Shown one piece after another: positions 8,478 through 16,679 of a stretch of 64,000 nt of DNA. The stretch covers positions 372,001-436,000 of the forward strand of contig JADCCN010000002.1 of the NCBI GenBank assembly GCA_020252645.1, read 5' to 3'. Under the pieces are notes generated by a model. That model was not told where the DNA came from and made no database searches. It worked only from the letters and a program-made list of their open reading frames with translations. The first letter of the stretch is position 1. Each line of letters begins with the position of its first letter. Source of the stretch: Methylobacterium sp. GTDB taxonomy: Bacteria; Pseudomonadota; Alphaproteobacteria; Rhizobiales; Beijerinckiaceae. The position numbers and the translations under genes are program-made.

Positions 8478-9259
8478 GCAGCGAGAACGGACGAGACGAG
8501 GAGCTGGGTGTAGGCCTCCTGCGGATCATCGAGCACGCGATCCGTCAGGCCCGCCTCGATCACATGGCCGTCCTTCATCACGAGGATGCGATGCGACAGG
8601 AGCCGCGCCACCGAGAGATCATGCGTGACCAGCACCACCGCGAGGCCAAGATCGGCCACGAGGCCGCGGATGAGGTCGAGCAGGCGCGCCTGCACCGAAA
8701 CATCGAGCCCGCCGGTCGGCTCATCCATGAAGACGAGGCGCGGATGCGTGACGAGATTGCGCGCGATCTGCAGGCGCTGGCGCATGCCGCCGGAGAATTG
8801 CGTCGGCTTGTCGTCGATGCGGGCGGCATCGATTTCCACGCGCTCCAGCCAGCCGCGGGCCGTCTCGCGGATGCGGCCATAATGCCGGTCGCCCACGCCC
8901 ATCAGGCGCTCGCCGATATTGCCCCCGGCGGAAACGCCCATGCGCAGGCCGTTGCTTGCATCCTGATGCACGAATCCCCAATCGGTGCGGGCGAGGAAGC
9001 GCCGCTCGGCCTCGGTGAGATCGAGCAGGTTTTTCGTTTCGCCATCGCGCATGCGGTAGCGCACCGCGCCGGAATCAGGCGGGAGCTGGCCCGAAAGCAG
9101 GTTCAGCAGCGTGGTTTTTCCCGAACCGGATTCGCCCACGATCGCCAGCACCTCGCCGGGCTGAAGCGCGAAGCTCACATTCCGGCAGCCGATGCGCAGG
9201 CCGTAGAATTTCGAAAGCCCCTCGGCCACGAGAAGCGGGGAAGCGGAAAGATTGGTCAT
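8474..9259 (-). CDS. phnK: Phosphonate C-P lyase system ABC-type protein PhnK
   Basis: PhnK binds the PhnGHIJ core complex and is needed for C-P bond cleavage in vivo. The 261-residue protein shows Walker A (GESGSGKTT), WGFVHQDASNGLRMGVSAGGN with the family Q-loop, the signature FSGGMRQRLQIARN and Walker B (LVFMDEPTGGLD). The start at 9259 (MTNLSASPLLVAEGLSKFYG) overlaps phnJ by four bases. A longer frame upstream would lie inside phnJ. Confidence 0.95.
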   Translation of the reverse strand: MTNLSASPLLVAEGLSKFYGLRIGCRNVSFALQPGEVLAIVGESGSGKTTLLNLLSGQLPPDSGAVRYRMRDGETKNLLDLTEAERRFLARTDWGFVHQDASNGLRMGVSAGGNIGERLMGVGDRHYGRIRETARGWLERVEIDAARIDDKPTQFSGGMRQRLQIARNLVTHPRLVFMDEPTGGLDVSVQARLLDLIRGLVADLGLAVVLVTHDLSVARLLSHRILVMKDGHVIEAGLTDRVLDDPQEAYTQLLVSSVLAA

Positions 9260-10149
9260 TCGGCAGCCTCCGTCACGGGCATGCCGAGAGGGCCGACATG
9301 GCCCTCGGCGCGGCGCGTTTCGCAATGATGGGTGTCGGAGCAGACGAACATCCTCCCGCCGCGATCATCCGTGATGACCTCGTCGAGATAGCTGTCGGTC
9401 GCGCCGCAAAGGGCGCAGGGCTGGTCGAATTTCGTTGCCTCGAAGGGGTGATCCTCGAAATCGAGGCTCACCACCCTGGTATGCGGCGGGATGGCGTAGA
9501 TCCGCTTCTCGCGCCCCGCGCCGAAGAGTTGCAACGCGGCGCTCTCGTGCATTTTGGGATTGTCGAATTTCGGGATGGGGGAGGGGTCCATCACATAGCG
9601 ATCCGCGACCAGCACGGGGTAGGCGTAGGTCTTCGCGATGTGTCCGTGCCGGGCGATATCCTCGTAGAGCCGCACATGCATCAGGCCGTATTCGGCGAGC
9701 GCATGCAGCGTGCGGGTCTCGGTCTCGCGCGGCTCAAGAAAGCGCAGCGGCTCAGGGATAGGCACCTGGTAGACCAGCACCTGATGGGCCTGAAGCTTCG
9801 CCTCGGGGATGCGATGGCGGGTCTGGATCACGGTCGCCTTCCCGGTCTCGGTCGTGGTTTCCACGCCCGCCGTCTTCTCGAAGAACTGGCGGATGGAGAC
9901 GGCGTTCGTGGTGTCGTCCGCGCCCTGGTCGATCACCTTGAGCACATCCGAAGGGCCGAGGATCGCCGCCGTCACCTGCACACCGCCGGTGCCCCAGCCA
10001 TAGGGCATGGGCATTTCGCGGCTCGCGAAGGGCACCTGATAGCCGGGAATCGCGATGGCTTTCAGAATCGCGCGGCGGATCATCCTTTTCGTCTGCTCAT
10101 CGAGATAGGCGAAGTTGTATCCGCGATAATTTTCCGCCGTCCGGCTCAT
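9256..10149 (-). CDS. phnJ: Alpha-D-ribose 1-methylphosphonate 5-phosphate C-P lyase PhnJ
   Basis: PhnJ is the radical-SAM enzyme that breaks the carbon-phosphorus bond, releasing a hydrocarbon and 5-phosphoribosyl-1,2-cyclic phosphate. The 297-residue protein carries the cluster-binding cysteines as C245-x2-C248-x21-C270-x5-C276, the same spacing as the E. coli enzyme. GYQVPFASREMPMPYGWGTG at about 36-55 is also conserved. All residues expected for activity are present. It overlaps phnI and phnK by four bases each. Confidence 0.97.
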   Translation of the reverse strand: MSRTAENYRGYNFAYLDEQTKRMIRRAILKAIAIPGYQVPFASREMPMPYGWGTGGVQVTAAILGPSDVLKVIDQGADDTTNAVSIRQFFEKTAGVETTTETGKATVIQTRHRIPEAKLQAHQVLVYQVPIPEPLRFLEPRETETRTLHALAEYGLMHVRLYEDIARHGHIAKTYAYPVLVADRYVMDPSPIPKFDNPKMHESAALQLFGAGREKRIYAIPPHTRVVSLDFEDHPFEATKFDQPCALCGATDSYLDEVITDDRGGRMFVCSDTHHCETRRAEGHVGPLGMPVTEAAE

Positions 10150-11246
10150 TCCGCGGCCTCCGGGTGGGTGATTGAACGGGTCTCGAGTTCGCGGCGCATC
10201 TGCCGCAGCAATGCGAGTTCGGCCTGGAAATCGACGTAATGCGGCAGTTTCAGGTGCTCGACGAAGCCGGTCGCCTGGATGTTGTCGGAATGCGAGAGCA
10301 CGAATTCCTCATCCTGCGCGGGGCTCGTGCGCTCCTCGCCGAGTTCGCCGGCGCGAAGTGCGCGATCCACCAGCGACATCGACATGGCGCGCCGCTCGCA
10401 ATGGCCGAAGGAGAGGCCATAGCCGCGCGTGAACTTTGCCGGCTCGGTGAGCGAACCCTTGAACTGGTTGACCATCTGGCACTCGGTGAGCGTGACCACG
10501 CCGAGCGAAACGATGAGGCCGAGCTCGGGGATCTCGAATTCCACCTCCACCTCGCCCATGCGGATTTCGCCCACGAAGGGATGGTTGCGGCCATAGCCGC
10601 GCTGGGTGGAATAGCCGAGCGCCAGCAGGAAGCCCTCGTCGCCGCGCGCGAGGTTCTGCAGGCGCAGATCGCGCTCCGCCGGGAAGGCCAGCGGCTCGCG
10701 CGTGAGATCGCCCACGGGCTTTTCGGGGTCGCCGGGCGGGTTGCGCTCGATGAGATCATCCTGCGCGAGGAGATCGGTCACGCGCGGGAAGCGCTCTTCC
10801 GTGTCGACCGGTGCCGTGACCGGCGCGGCAGGCTCGCTCTCCGCTGCCAGCGCGAAATCGAGCAGGCGATGCGTGTAATCGAAGGTCGGGCCCAGAACCT
10901 GCCCGCCCGGCAGGTCCTTGTAGGTGGAGGAAATGCTCCGGCGGATCGCCATTCCGGCCGTATCGAGGGGCACGGAGAAGCCAAAGCGCGGCAGCGTGGT
11001 GCGATAGGCGCGGATCAGAAAAATCGCTTCGATCAGATCGCCGCGCGCCTGCTTGATGGCGAGTGCCGCAAGCCCGCGATCATGGAGCGACCCCTCGCTC
11101 ATCACGCGGTCCACCGCAAGGCTCAGCTGCTGTTCGATCTGTCCGGTGCCGATCTCCGGCACGTTGCGATCGCCGCGCCGCTCATGTTCGAGCAGGCGAT
11201 GGGCATTGGCGATGGCGCGTTCGCCACCTTTCACCGCGACATACAT
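10146..11246 (-). CDS. phnI: Alpha-D-ribose 1-methylphosphonate 5-triphosphate synthase subunit PhnI
   Basis: PhnI is the nucleosidase-type subunit that, with PhnG, PhnH and PhnL, couples the phosphonate to ribose triphosphate from ATP. The 366-residue product starts MYVAVKGGERAIANAH, as PhnI proteins do, and has the conserved RGYGLSFGHCERRAMSMSLVDRAL region and the HSDNIQATGFVEHLKLPHYVDFQ segment. The start at 11246 coincides with the final base of phnH, in keeping with the coupling seen along the operon. Confidence 0.96.
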   Translation of the reverse strand: MYVAVKGGERAIANAHRLLEHERRGDRNVPEIGTGQIEQQLSLAVDRVMSEGSLHDRGLAALAIKQARGDLIEAIFLIRAYRTTLPRFGFSVPLDTAGMAIRRSISSTYKDLPGGQVLGPTFDYTHRLLDFALAAESEPAAPVTAPVDTEERFPRVTDLLAQDDLIERNPPGDPEKPVGDLTREPLAFPAERDLRLQNLARGDEGFLLALGYSTQRGYGRNHPFVGEIRMGEVEVEFEIPELGLIVSLGVVTLTECQMVNQFKGSLTEPAKFTRGYGLSFGHCERRAMSMSLVDRALRAGELGEERTSPAQDEEFVLSHSDNIQATGFVEHLKLPHYVDFQAELALLRQMRRELETRSITHPEAAE

Positions 11247-11830
11247 CAGCGCGCCTCCGTGAGAATGCGCGTGGAGCGCGGCAGGCCGATCACGGCCTCG
11301 CGGGTCGCGAAGATCAGATCGACGCCGAGCGGGAAACGCGCGGCATTCGCAGCCCATTGCGCGACGAAATCCGCCGGCAGGCCGGGGATTGCGAGTTCGC
11401 GCGTTCCGGGAATGCCGGGGCCGGCGAGGCTGTGCGCCGGGCCGCCCGCAAGGCTCTCCACCTTGAGGATCACGGTGGTCGAGCGATCCGGGTATTCCGG
11501 CGTGCCTTGCGCGAAGCTTGCGAGATCGAGCGCATCGCGTGTGAGATCCACGAAGGCGAATTCGGCTTCATCCGGCCGGGCCGCGCGCCGCGAACCGGTT
11601 TGGAAGGTGATGTCCTCTTCCGCCGCGATGAGGCCCGGCGAGAGATGGAACTGCACTTCGAAATCGAGCAGGCTCAACGCAATCGCGCGCGCCACCGGGC
11701 CGAGGGGCGAAGCCCCGCCCGCCAGCGCGCCGGCCGGGACAATGCGGCCGGGCTCGGCCAGCGCCTGCATCACGGAGCGGAACGCCGCCTGCTGGTCGAG
11801 AACGGGATTGGAGAACCCGGTGAGGCTCAT
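11246..11830 (-). CDS. phnH: C-P lyase core complex subunit PhnH
   Basis: PhnH is a structural, dimer-forming subunit of the PhnGHIJ core. The 194-residue protein matches the usual length (about 190-200) and has the expected AAFRSVMQALAEPGRI N-terminus, the AAEEDITFQTG region and a LSLLDFEVQFHL stretch. It follows phnG with two bases between stop and start and runs directly into phnI. Confidence 0.93.
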   Translation of the reverse strand: MSLTGFSNPVLDQQAAFRSVMQALAEPGRIVPAGALAGGASPLGPVARAIALSLLDFEVQFHLSPGLIAAEEDITFQTGSRRAARPDEAEFAFVDLTRDALDLASFAQGTPEYPDRSTTVILKVESLAGGPAHSLAGPGIPGTRELAIPGLPADFVAQWAANAARFPLGVDLIFATREAVIGLPRSTRILTEAR

Positions 11831-11832
11831 CG

Positions 11833-12300
11833 TCAGCCCTCCGCACGCACGAGAGTGAAGAAATCGACGCGCGTGGCCGCGGTTTCGGCGCGCTTCTTCT
11901 GCGCTTCCTCCGCAAGGCGCTGGCGGATGGGCGCGAGCACCTCCTGCTCCACGGTCGCGCGATCGGTCGCGCGCTGGGCGAGGGCCTCCAGGATCGCGGC
12001 CTGTTCGGCGCGCGCCGGGTCACGGCCGAGGAACTGGCCATAGCCGCGCTCGCCGGTCGCAAGCTCCACCACCGCGCGGGTCACGGTCGCTTCGCCGAGA
12101 TTGAAGGGCGCGCCATCGCCGCCCATCCGGCCCCGCAGCATCACGAGGCCGATTTCCGGCGCGCGAATGGTGGCATGGGCAAGCTTCGGCCAATGGGCGC
12201 GAAGGGGCTGGTCGAGTTCCTCCCGCGTCGCGCGGGCCAGCAGGGCCATCGTCGCGGCGCGGCAATCGGGGTTCGGCCTTGCGGCCTGGGTATCGGGCAT
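11833..12300 (-). CDS. phnG: C-P lyase core complex subunit PhnG
   Basis: PhnG takes part in the first step, attaching the phosphonate to the ribose of ATP. The 155-residue product has RPEIGLVMLRGR-like APEIGLVMLRGRMGGDGAPFN and the GERGYGQFLGRD segment of the family. ATG at 12300 gives the usual N-terminus (cysteine/alanine-rich helix CRAATMALLARA). The 89-base gap upstream holds the PhoB-box array, so phnG probably starts its own transcription unit. Confidence 0.93.
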   Translation of the reverse strand: MPDTQAARPNPDCRAATMALLARATREELDQPLRAHWPKLAHATIRAPEIGLVMLRGRMGGDGAPFNLGEATVTRAVVELATGERGYGQFLGRDPARAEQAAILEALAQRATDRATVEQEVLAPIRQRLAEEAQKKRAETAATRVDFFTLVRAEG

Positions 12301-12346
12301 TGCGGGCCATCCGGTCAGTGAGGATGCCTGCTCTTCCACCGCGCCG

Positions 12347-12386
12347 ATGACGGGCCGATGATGGTGCGATGACGCTTCGATGACAG
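12347..12386 (-). promoter_or_regulatory. PhoB-box array: four 7-mers at 11-bp spacing upstream of phnG
   Basis: On the minus strand the 7-mers are CTGTCAT (12386-12380), GCGTCAT (12375-12369), CCATCAT (12364-12358) and CCGTCAT (12353-12347), each separated by four bases. This is the geometry of a Pho box (CTGTCAT-N4-CTGTCAT), doubled. It lies in the phnE2-phnG gap, ending about 47 bases before the phnG ATG. It implies PhoB-activated transcription of phnG and the genes after it under phosphate limitation. Confidence 0.8.
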
Positions 12387-12389
12387 GTG

Positions 12390-13244
12390 TCACGCCTCGG
12401 CGCGGCGCAGGCCGATGAGGCGCGTGCGCAGGCGCGAGGAGAGGAAATCGATTGCCGCGACGGTCGCGAGAATCATCAGGATGATGAAGGCCACGCGATC
12501 CCATTCGAAGGTGCGGATCATCTCCGCGAGGTGCAGGCCAATGCCGCCCGCCCCGACGATCCCGATGATGGTTGCGGAGCGCGTGTTCGATTCGAAATAG
12601 TAAAGCGTCTGGCTGATCAGCACCGGCATCACCTGCGGCAGCACCCCGAACCGCATGACATGCAGGCGGTTGCCGCCGGTGGATGTCACACCCTCTGCCG
12701 GCTTGCGATCCGTCGCCTCGATGGCCTCGGAGAAAAGCTTCGTGAAGGAGCCGATATCGCTGGTCATGATGGCGAGCACGCCGGCGAAGGGGCCAAGGCC
12801 CACCACATTGATCCAGATGAGTGCCCAGATCAGCGTGTCCACGCCGCGAATGGTGTCCGAGAAGCGCCGGGTGATGAAGCGCATCGCCCAGCCGCCGATC
12901 ATGCCTTGTGCCGCCAGGAAGCCGAGAGGCAGCGCAATCGCCGCCGCAAGCAGGGTGCCGAGGAAGGCAATGGCCACGGTCTCGCCCAAAGACTTGAAGA
13001 AGGTTGCCGCATATCCGCCCGCCGAGGGCGGGAACATGAGCCCAAGGAAGGTCGCGAGTTGCGCCATGCCGCTGCCCAGCCGGACGAAGGAGAATTCGAG
13101 CCGCGCGAGCGCGTAGATCGCCACGCCGACCATTCCGGCCACGACAAGGCTCGTGATGATCCGGCTCCTGATCGAGGGGCGGACAAGCCCCGGATGGTTC
13201 CGCCGCGCATGATCGCGGTCGAGAAGCGAGGCTTTCGGGTTCAT
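12390..13244 (-). CDS. phnE: Phosphonate ABC transporter permease PhnE (second copy)
   Basis: This is an inner-membrane permease subunit of the PhnCDE importer. The 284-residue protein has a cytoplasmic N-terminus, about six hydrophobic segments and the EAA-type loop for ATPase contact near EAIEATDRKPAEGVTSTGGNR. The GAGGIG segment late in the protein is typical of PhnE. Paired with phnE1, it would form a heterodimeric channel. It overlaps phnE1 by four bases, and its stop codon sits directly beside the PhoB-box array. Confidence 0.92.
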   Translation of the reverse strand: MNPKASLLDRDHARRNHPGLVRPSIRSRIITSLVVAGMVGVAIYALARLEFSFVRLGSGMAQLATFLGLMFPPSAGGYAATFFKSLGETVAIAFLGTLLAAAIALPLGFLAAQGMIGGWAMRFITRRFSDTIRGVDTLIWALIWINVVGLGPFAGVLAIMTSDIGSFTKLFSEAIEATDRKPAEGVTSTGGNRLHVMRFGVLPQVMPVLISQTLYYFESNTRSATIIGIVGAGGIGLHLAEMIRTFEWDRVAFIILMILATVAAIDFLSSRLRTRLIGLRRAEA

Positions 13245-14125
13245 CGGCGCTGCTCCCCGGCAATCAGGCGGTGGCGGATGCGCTCGGTCACGAGGTCGAT
13301 CACCATCACGGTCGCGATGATGAGCAGCAGGATCGCCGAGACGTCGGAATAGTAGAACTTGCGCACGGCCTCGATCAGCTCCTGGCCGATGCCGCCGGCA
13401 CCGACGAAACCCATGACCGAGGCGCCGCGCACATTGATCTCGAAGCGCAGCAGGCTGTAGCTCGCGAAATTCGAGAGCACCTGCGGCACGGCCGCGTAGC
13501 GGATCACCTGCCAGCGGCTGGCCCCCGTGGCGATGGCACCATCCACCGGCTTCATGTCGATGTTCTCGACCACTTCCGCAAAGAGCTTGCCGAGCGCGCC
13601 AAAGGTGTGGATCGCGATCGCGAGCACGCCCGGCATGGGGCCGAGCCCGAAGGCCACGACGAAAATGAGCGCGAAAACGAGTTCCGGCACGGTGCGGCAG
13701 AATTCCAGCACCCGGCGCGCGATGAAGCGGGTCGTGCTGTTGGGCGAAAGGTTGGAGGAGGCGGCGAAGCAGGCAAGGAAGGCCGCCACCGCGCCCAGAA
13801 GAGTGCCGAGATAGGCAATCAGCAGCGTATCGCCGATATGGATGAGCCACTTCTTCCAGCCCCAGAACCATTCGGCGGGGTCGGTCAGCACGAACTGGCC
13901 ATTATCGAGGTGGAAGATGCGCCCGATATAGCTCGTGAACTGGTGGATATTCGCCGCGAATTTCGCGGGCTCCACCTCCGCGACATGGCTCGCCACGAGG
14001 ATGAGCACCAGCAGGGTGGCAAGGCCGAAGAGGCCGGCGCGGCGTTTTGCGGCCTGTTCGCGATCATAGGCGGCGAGATGTGGCGCAATCTGGTGATCGG
14101 GGAGACGGGTGACAGCCGTGGCCAT
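13241..14125 (-). CDS. phnE: Phosphonate ABC transporter permease PhnE (first copy)
   Basis: This is the first of two adjacent PhnE permeases. The 294-residue product has a membrane helix at about 33-50, a WFWGWKKWLIHIGDTLLIAY segment, and the EAA-like loop EVVENIDMKPVDGAIATGASR facing the ATPase. GFVGAGGIGQELIEAVR near the C-terminus is diagnostic of the family. It is separated from phnD by 82 bases that hold a probable terminator, so expression relative to phnD may be reduced. Confidence 0.93.
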   Translation of the reverse strand: MATAVTRLPDHQIAPHLAAYDREQAAKRRAGLFGLATLLVLILVASHVAEVEPAKFAANIHQFTSYIGRIFHLDNGQFVLTDPAEWFWGWKKWLIHIGDTLLIAYLGTLLGAVAAFLACFAASSNLSPNSTTRFIARRVLEFCRTVPELVFALIFVVAFGLGPMPGVLAIAIHTFGALGKLFAEVVENIDMKPVDGAIATGASRWQVIRYAAVPQVLSNFASYSLLRFEINVRGASVMGFVGAGGIGQELIEAVRKFYYSDVSAILLLIIATVMVIDLVTERIRHRLIAGEQRR

Positions 14126-14162
14126 GGAATTGCTCGCGGAGATCGGGGATCATGGTCGCGCG

Positions 14163-14187
14163 AAAAAGGCCGGGGCAAAGCCCGGCC
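14163..14187 (-). terminator. Probable intrinsic terminator or attenuator between phnD and phnE1
   Basis: On the minus strand GGCCGGGC-TTTG-CCCCGGCC can form a strong GC hairpin (14168-14187), followed at once by TTTTT (14167-14163). It lies 21 bases after the phnD stop. Read-through would be needed to make the permeases, so it may set a binding-protein to permease ratio, as is common in ABC operons. Confidence 0.65.
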
Positions 14188-14207
14188 TCGCGTCCGTCAG
14201 TCCGGCG

Positions 14208-15116
14208 TTACGAGCCCTTCTTGCGCAGGGCGTCGACGAACTTCTGGAGGTCTTCCGTGACCTTGTAATCGGAATGCTTCACAGCCGCGAAACCGGGCGA
14301 CTTGCCATCCGAGAGACGCTTGAAGGCTTCCGGCGCCTTGGTCGGCGCATCGAAGAACGCCTTGGCGATCGCGGCCTTCAGGTCAGCCGGCATGCTGGTC
14401 AGCACCGCATAGGGCGAGCCGGGGATCAGCTCGGAGCGGAAGACGATCTTGAAATCGTCCTTCTTCACCATGCTCTTGTTGGCCATGCGCGAGAGGTTCG
14501 AATCATCCTCGGAGTTCCACCAGTTGAAGGCCACGTCGCAGGTGCCCTGCTGCACGGCCATCACCGCGTTCTCGTGGCTGCCGGCATTCACGACCTTGCC
14601 GAAGAACTTCGCGGGGTCGATGCTCGCCTTGTTCATCGCGAACATCGGCACGTTGAAGCCGGAGGTCGAGTTCGGGTCGACGAGGCAGAGGTTCTTGCCC
14701 TTGAAATCCTCGAGCTTCGCGCCGGCCGCGTCCTTCTTCGCATAGGCGACCGAGTAGTAACCGGTCGAGCCATCGGCCGCGCGCATCGTCGCGAAAGCTT
14801 CCACGCCGCCATTCGAAACGGTGTGGGCGCGGACATAGGAAGACGGGCCGTAATCACCGATATGGATGGTGCCGGCGCGCTGGCCTTCGATCACCGCCGC
14901 GTAGTCGGCCGCGATGCGCAGGGTTACCTTCACGCCGAGTTCCTTGGAGAGATATTCCATCCAGGGGCCGAAGCGCTCGGTCACGCCCGAGGCGTTCTCG
15001 GCAGGAATGGTCGCATAGACGAGCTCGGGATATTTCGACTTCCAATCCTGCGCGAGGGCGGGAGCGGCAAGGCTGAGAAGGGCGGCAGCAAGCACCGCAC
15101 GACGGGGGAGCGTCAT
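14208..15116 (-). CDS. phnD: Phosphonate ABC transporter substrate-binding protein PhnD
   Basis: PhnD is the periplasmic binding protein of the PhnCDE importer. The 302-residue precursor has a Sec signal peptide (MTLPRRAVLAAALLSLAAPALAQ, cut near residue 22), then the family pattern: IPAENASGVTERFGPW, AADYAAVIEGQRAGTIHIGDYGPSSY, and DPNSTSGFNVP. These are the stretches that line the phosphonate pocket. It lies 32 bases after phnC. Confidence 0.95.
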   Translation of the reverse strand: MTLPRRAVLAAALLSLAAPALAQDWKSKYPELVYATIPAENASGVTERFGPWMEYLSKELGVKVTLRIAADYAAVIEGQRAGTIHIGDYGPSSYVRAHTVSNGGVEAFATMRAADGSTGYYSVAYAKKDAAGAKLEDFKGKNLCLVDPNSTSGFNVPMFAMNKASIDPAKFFGKVVNAGSHENAVMAVQQGTCDVAFNWWNSEDDSNLSRMANKSMVKKDDFKIVFRSELIPGSPYAVLTSMPADLKAAIAKAFFDAPTKAPEAFKRLSDGKSPGFAAVKHSDYKVTEDLQKFVDALRKKGS

Positions 15117-15148
15117 GGTCGTTTCCTTGTGTTTGCAGGGAGATGAAG

Positions 15149-15976
15149 TCAGGCGACGGCTGCCAGCTGGGGGAGACGAGCGGGCACGGAAGGCGGAAGC
15201 ACGTTCATCGCGTCCTCGGCCTCGAGGCCGTAGAGTTCGCGCGCGGTCGCCTCGGTCAGGGCCTCGGGCGCGCCATCGAACACGATGCGGCCCTGCGCCA
15301 TGCCCACCAGGCGGTCGCAGTAATCCTTGGCGATATCAAGATCATGCAGGTTGCAGATCACGGTGATGCCGAAATGCTTGTTCAGCCGCTGCAGCGCATC
15401 CATCACGATGCGGGTGTTGCGCGGATCGAGCGAGGCAATGGGCTCATCGGCGAGAACCAGATCCGGCTCCTGCACCAGCGCGCGGGCAATCGCCACGCGC
15501 TGCTGCTGGCCGCCGGAGAGCGTTTCCGCCCTTTGCGCCGCGAGGTTCGCGATGTCGAACTGCTCCAAGGCCGAAACAGCGAGCGCGCGGTCTTCCTCGG
15601 CCCAGAGCTTCAGCATGGACCGGGCCATGGAGGTGGCATGCAACCGGCCCATCAGCACATTCGTCAGCACATCGAGGCGTCCCACGATGTTGAATTGCTG
15701 GAAGATCATGGCGCAGGAGGTGCGCCAGCGGCGAAGATCGCGGCCCGCAAGCGCGGTTACCGGGCGGCCGTCCCAATGGATCTCGCCGGAAGACGGCTCC
15801 TGAAGCCGGTTGATCATGCGCAGAAGCGTGGATTTCCCCGCGCCGGAGCGGCCGATCACGCCGACGAAGCTGCCCTTTTCCACTTGAAGGGACACATCAT
15901 CCACGGCACGCTTGTCACCAAATCGCCGCGTCAGGTTCCGGATTTCGAGCATCTCAAGCCTCGGTCGATCGATCAT
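15149..15976 (-). CDS. phnC: Phosphonate ABC transporter ATP-binding protein PhnC
   Basis: PhnC is the ATPase of the phosphonate importer. The 275-residue protein has Walker A (GRSGAGKST), Q-loop [20 protein letters not shown], signature [15 protein letters not shown] and Walker B ([12 protein letters not shown]), followed by the H-loop [18 protein letters not shown] is a PhnC hallmark. It is the first gene of the phn locus in the window; no phnF-type GntR regulator precedes it. Confidence 0.95.
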   Translation of the reverse strand: MIDRPRLEMLEIRNLTRRFGDKRAVDDVSLQVEKGSFVGVIGRSGAGKSTLLRMINRLQEPSSGEIHWDGRPVTALAGRDLRRWRTSCAMIFQQFNIVGRLDVLTNVLMGRLHATSMARSMLKLWAEEDRALAVSALEQFDIANLAAQRAETLSGGQQQRVAIARALVQEPDLVLADEPIASLDPRNTRIVMDALQRLNKHFGITVICNLHDLDIAKDYCDRLVGMAQGRIVFDGAPEALTEATARELYGLEAEDAMNVLPPSVPARLPQLAAVA

Positions 15977-16220
15977 TGAGCATGGTCGTTAGCGAGCTTG
16001 CGCAACACTTCGATGACGTTTGGACGACGATCCTGTTGCGGTCGGCGGATAATGGACGGTTCGAGCTTCGCGGATCGAACGGGACTCCCGCGTTCTCGAA
16101 GGCCGCTCGCCCCGATGGGGAATCCCCGGTCCTGATGTTCGGTTGAGGCGCGAAGCGGGTCCGGCGGCAAATGTCACAAGACAAGCATTTTCGAGCGAAG
16201 TGGTTTCCGGCCTCGGTTTT
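15977..16220. other. phnC upstream region with a weak Pho-box-like pair and a partial palindromic element
   Basis: On the minus strand, TCGTCGT-N4-ACGTCAT (16030-16013) has Pho-box spacing but only moderate similarity, about 37 bases before the phnC ATG. The 16186-16219 part (GCATTTTCGAGCGAAGTGG and onward) looks like half of the palindromic element seen in pgi. The GTTCGA/TCGAAC pair at 16056-16077 could form a hairpin. No gene is supported. Confidence 0.4.
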
Positions 16221-16607
16221 TCACTGGATGGGAATGCTGGCCGCCTTTGCCGCCTCGATCGTCCCGGAATCCGGAATCGCTCCGTGATTGGAAAGCATGA
16301 AAGCCACGATGGACAGCTTTTCCTCGTCGGTCAGCGAGGCAGGATCGTTGAACGGCATCAACTGCATGTAGTCGATCAAACCCTGAGCATTGCCGAACTT
16401 CGATGCAATGAGCGAGCCGACGCCCCAGATCGGGGTCTGGAAGCCCTCTCCACGCTTGCCGTCGACCCCGTGGCAAAGCTTGCAAGCCTGCTCATAAAGA
16501 GCCTTGCCCTCCTGCACCTGCCTGGAGGGCCCCGTCGCGCGGCTCGCGCTGCCATAGGCGGTTACGGCAAGGGCGGTCAGGGCAAGGATGCTGAGCGATC
16601 TAGTCAT
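16221..16607 (-). CDS. Small periplasmic cytochrome c, probable partner of the adjacent molybdoenzyme
   Basis: The 128-residue precursor starts at 16607 with a signal peptide (MTRSLSILALTALAVTAYGSASRA). One haem site, CKLCH at 42-46, is present, with a possible axial Met in YMQLMPFND. Mono-haem size fits a SorB-type electron acceptor better than the di-haem SoxD. It lies 72 bases after the molybdoenzyme gene on the same strand, so electrons from the Mo centre likely pass to it. The pairing is well known for sulfite dehydrogenases; the substrate here is inferred. Confidence 0.85.
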   Translation of the reverse strand: MTRSLSILALTALAVTAYGSASRATGPSRQVQEGKALYEQACKLCHGVDGKRGEGFQTPIWGVGSLIASKFGNAQGLIDYMQLMPFNDPASLTDEEKLSIVAFMLSNHGAIPDSGTIEAAKAASIPIQ

Positions 16608-16679
16608 GGGCCTTCGGAGAAAAAGAGGGTGGAAAGGCGGGCGCACCCTCTCCGGATGCGCCCTTGGCGGGGCATGGTG

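Noticed and set aside
16186-16205. CTTGTCTTGTGACAT upstream of phnC as a Pho box
   Set aside because: The two halves do not have the 7+4 spacing required; the pair at 16013-16030 is a better, though weak, candidate.
15977-16220. A phnF (GntR-type) regulator near phnC
   Set aside because: No reading frame with a winged helix is present upstream of phnC or elsewhere in the phn locus.
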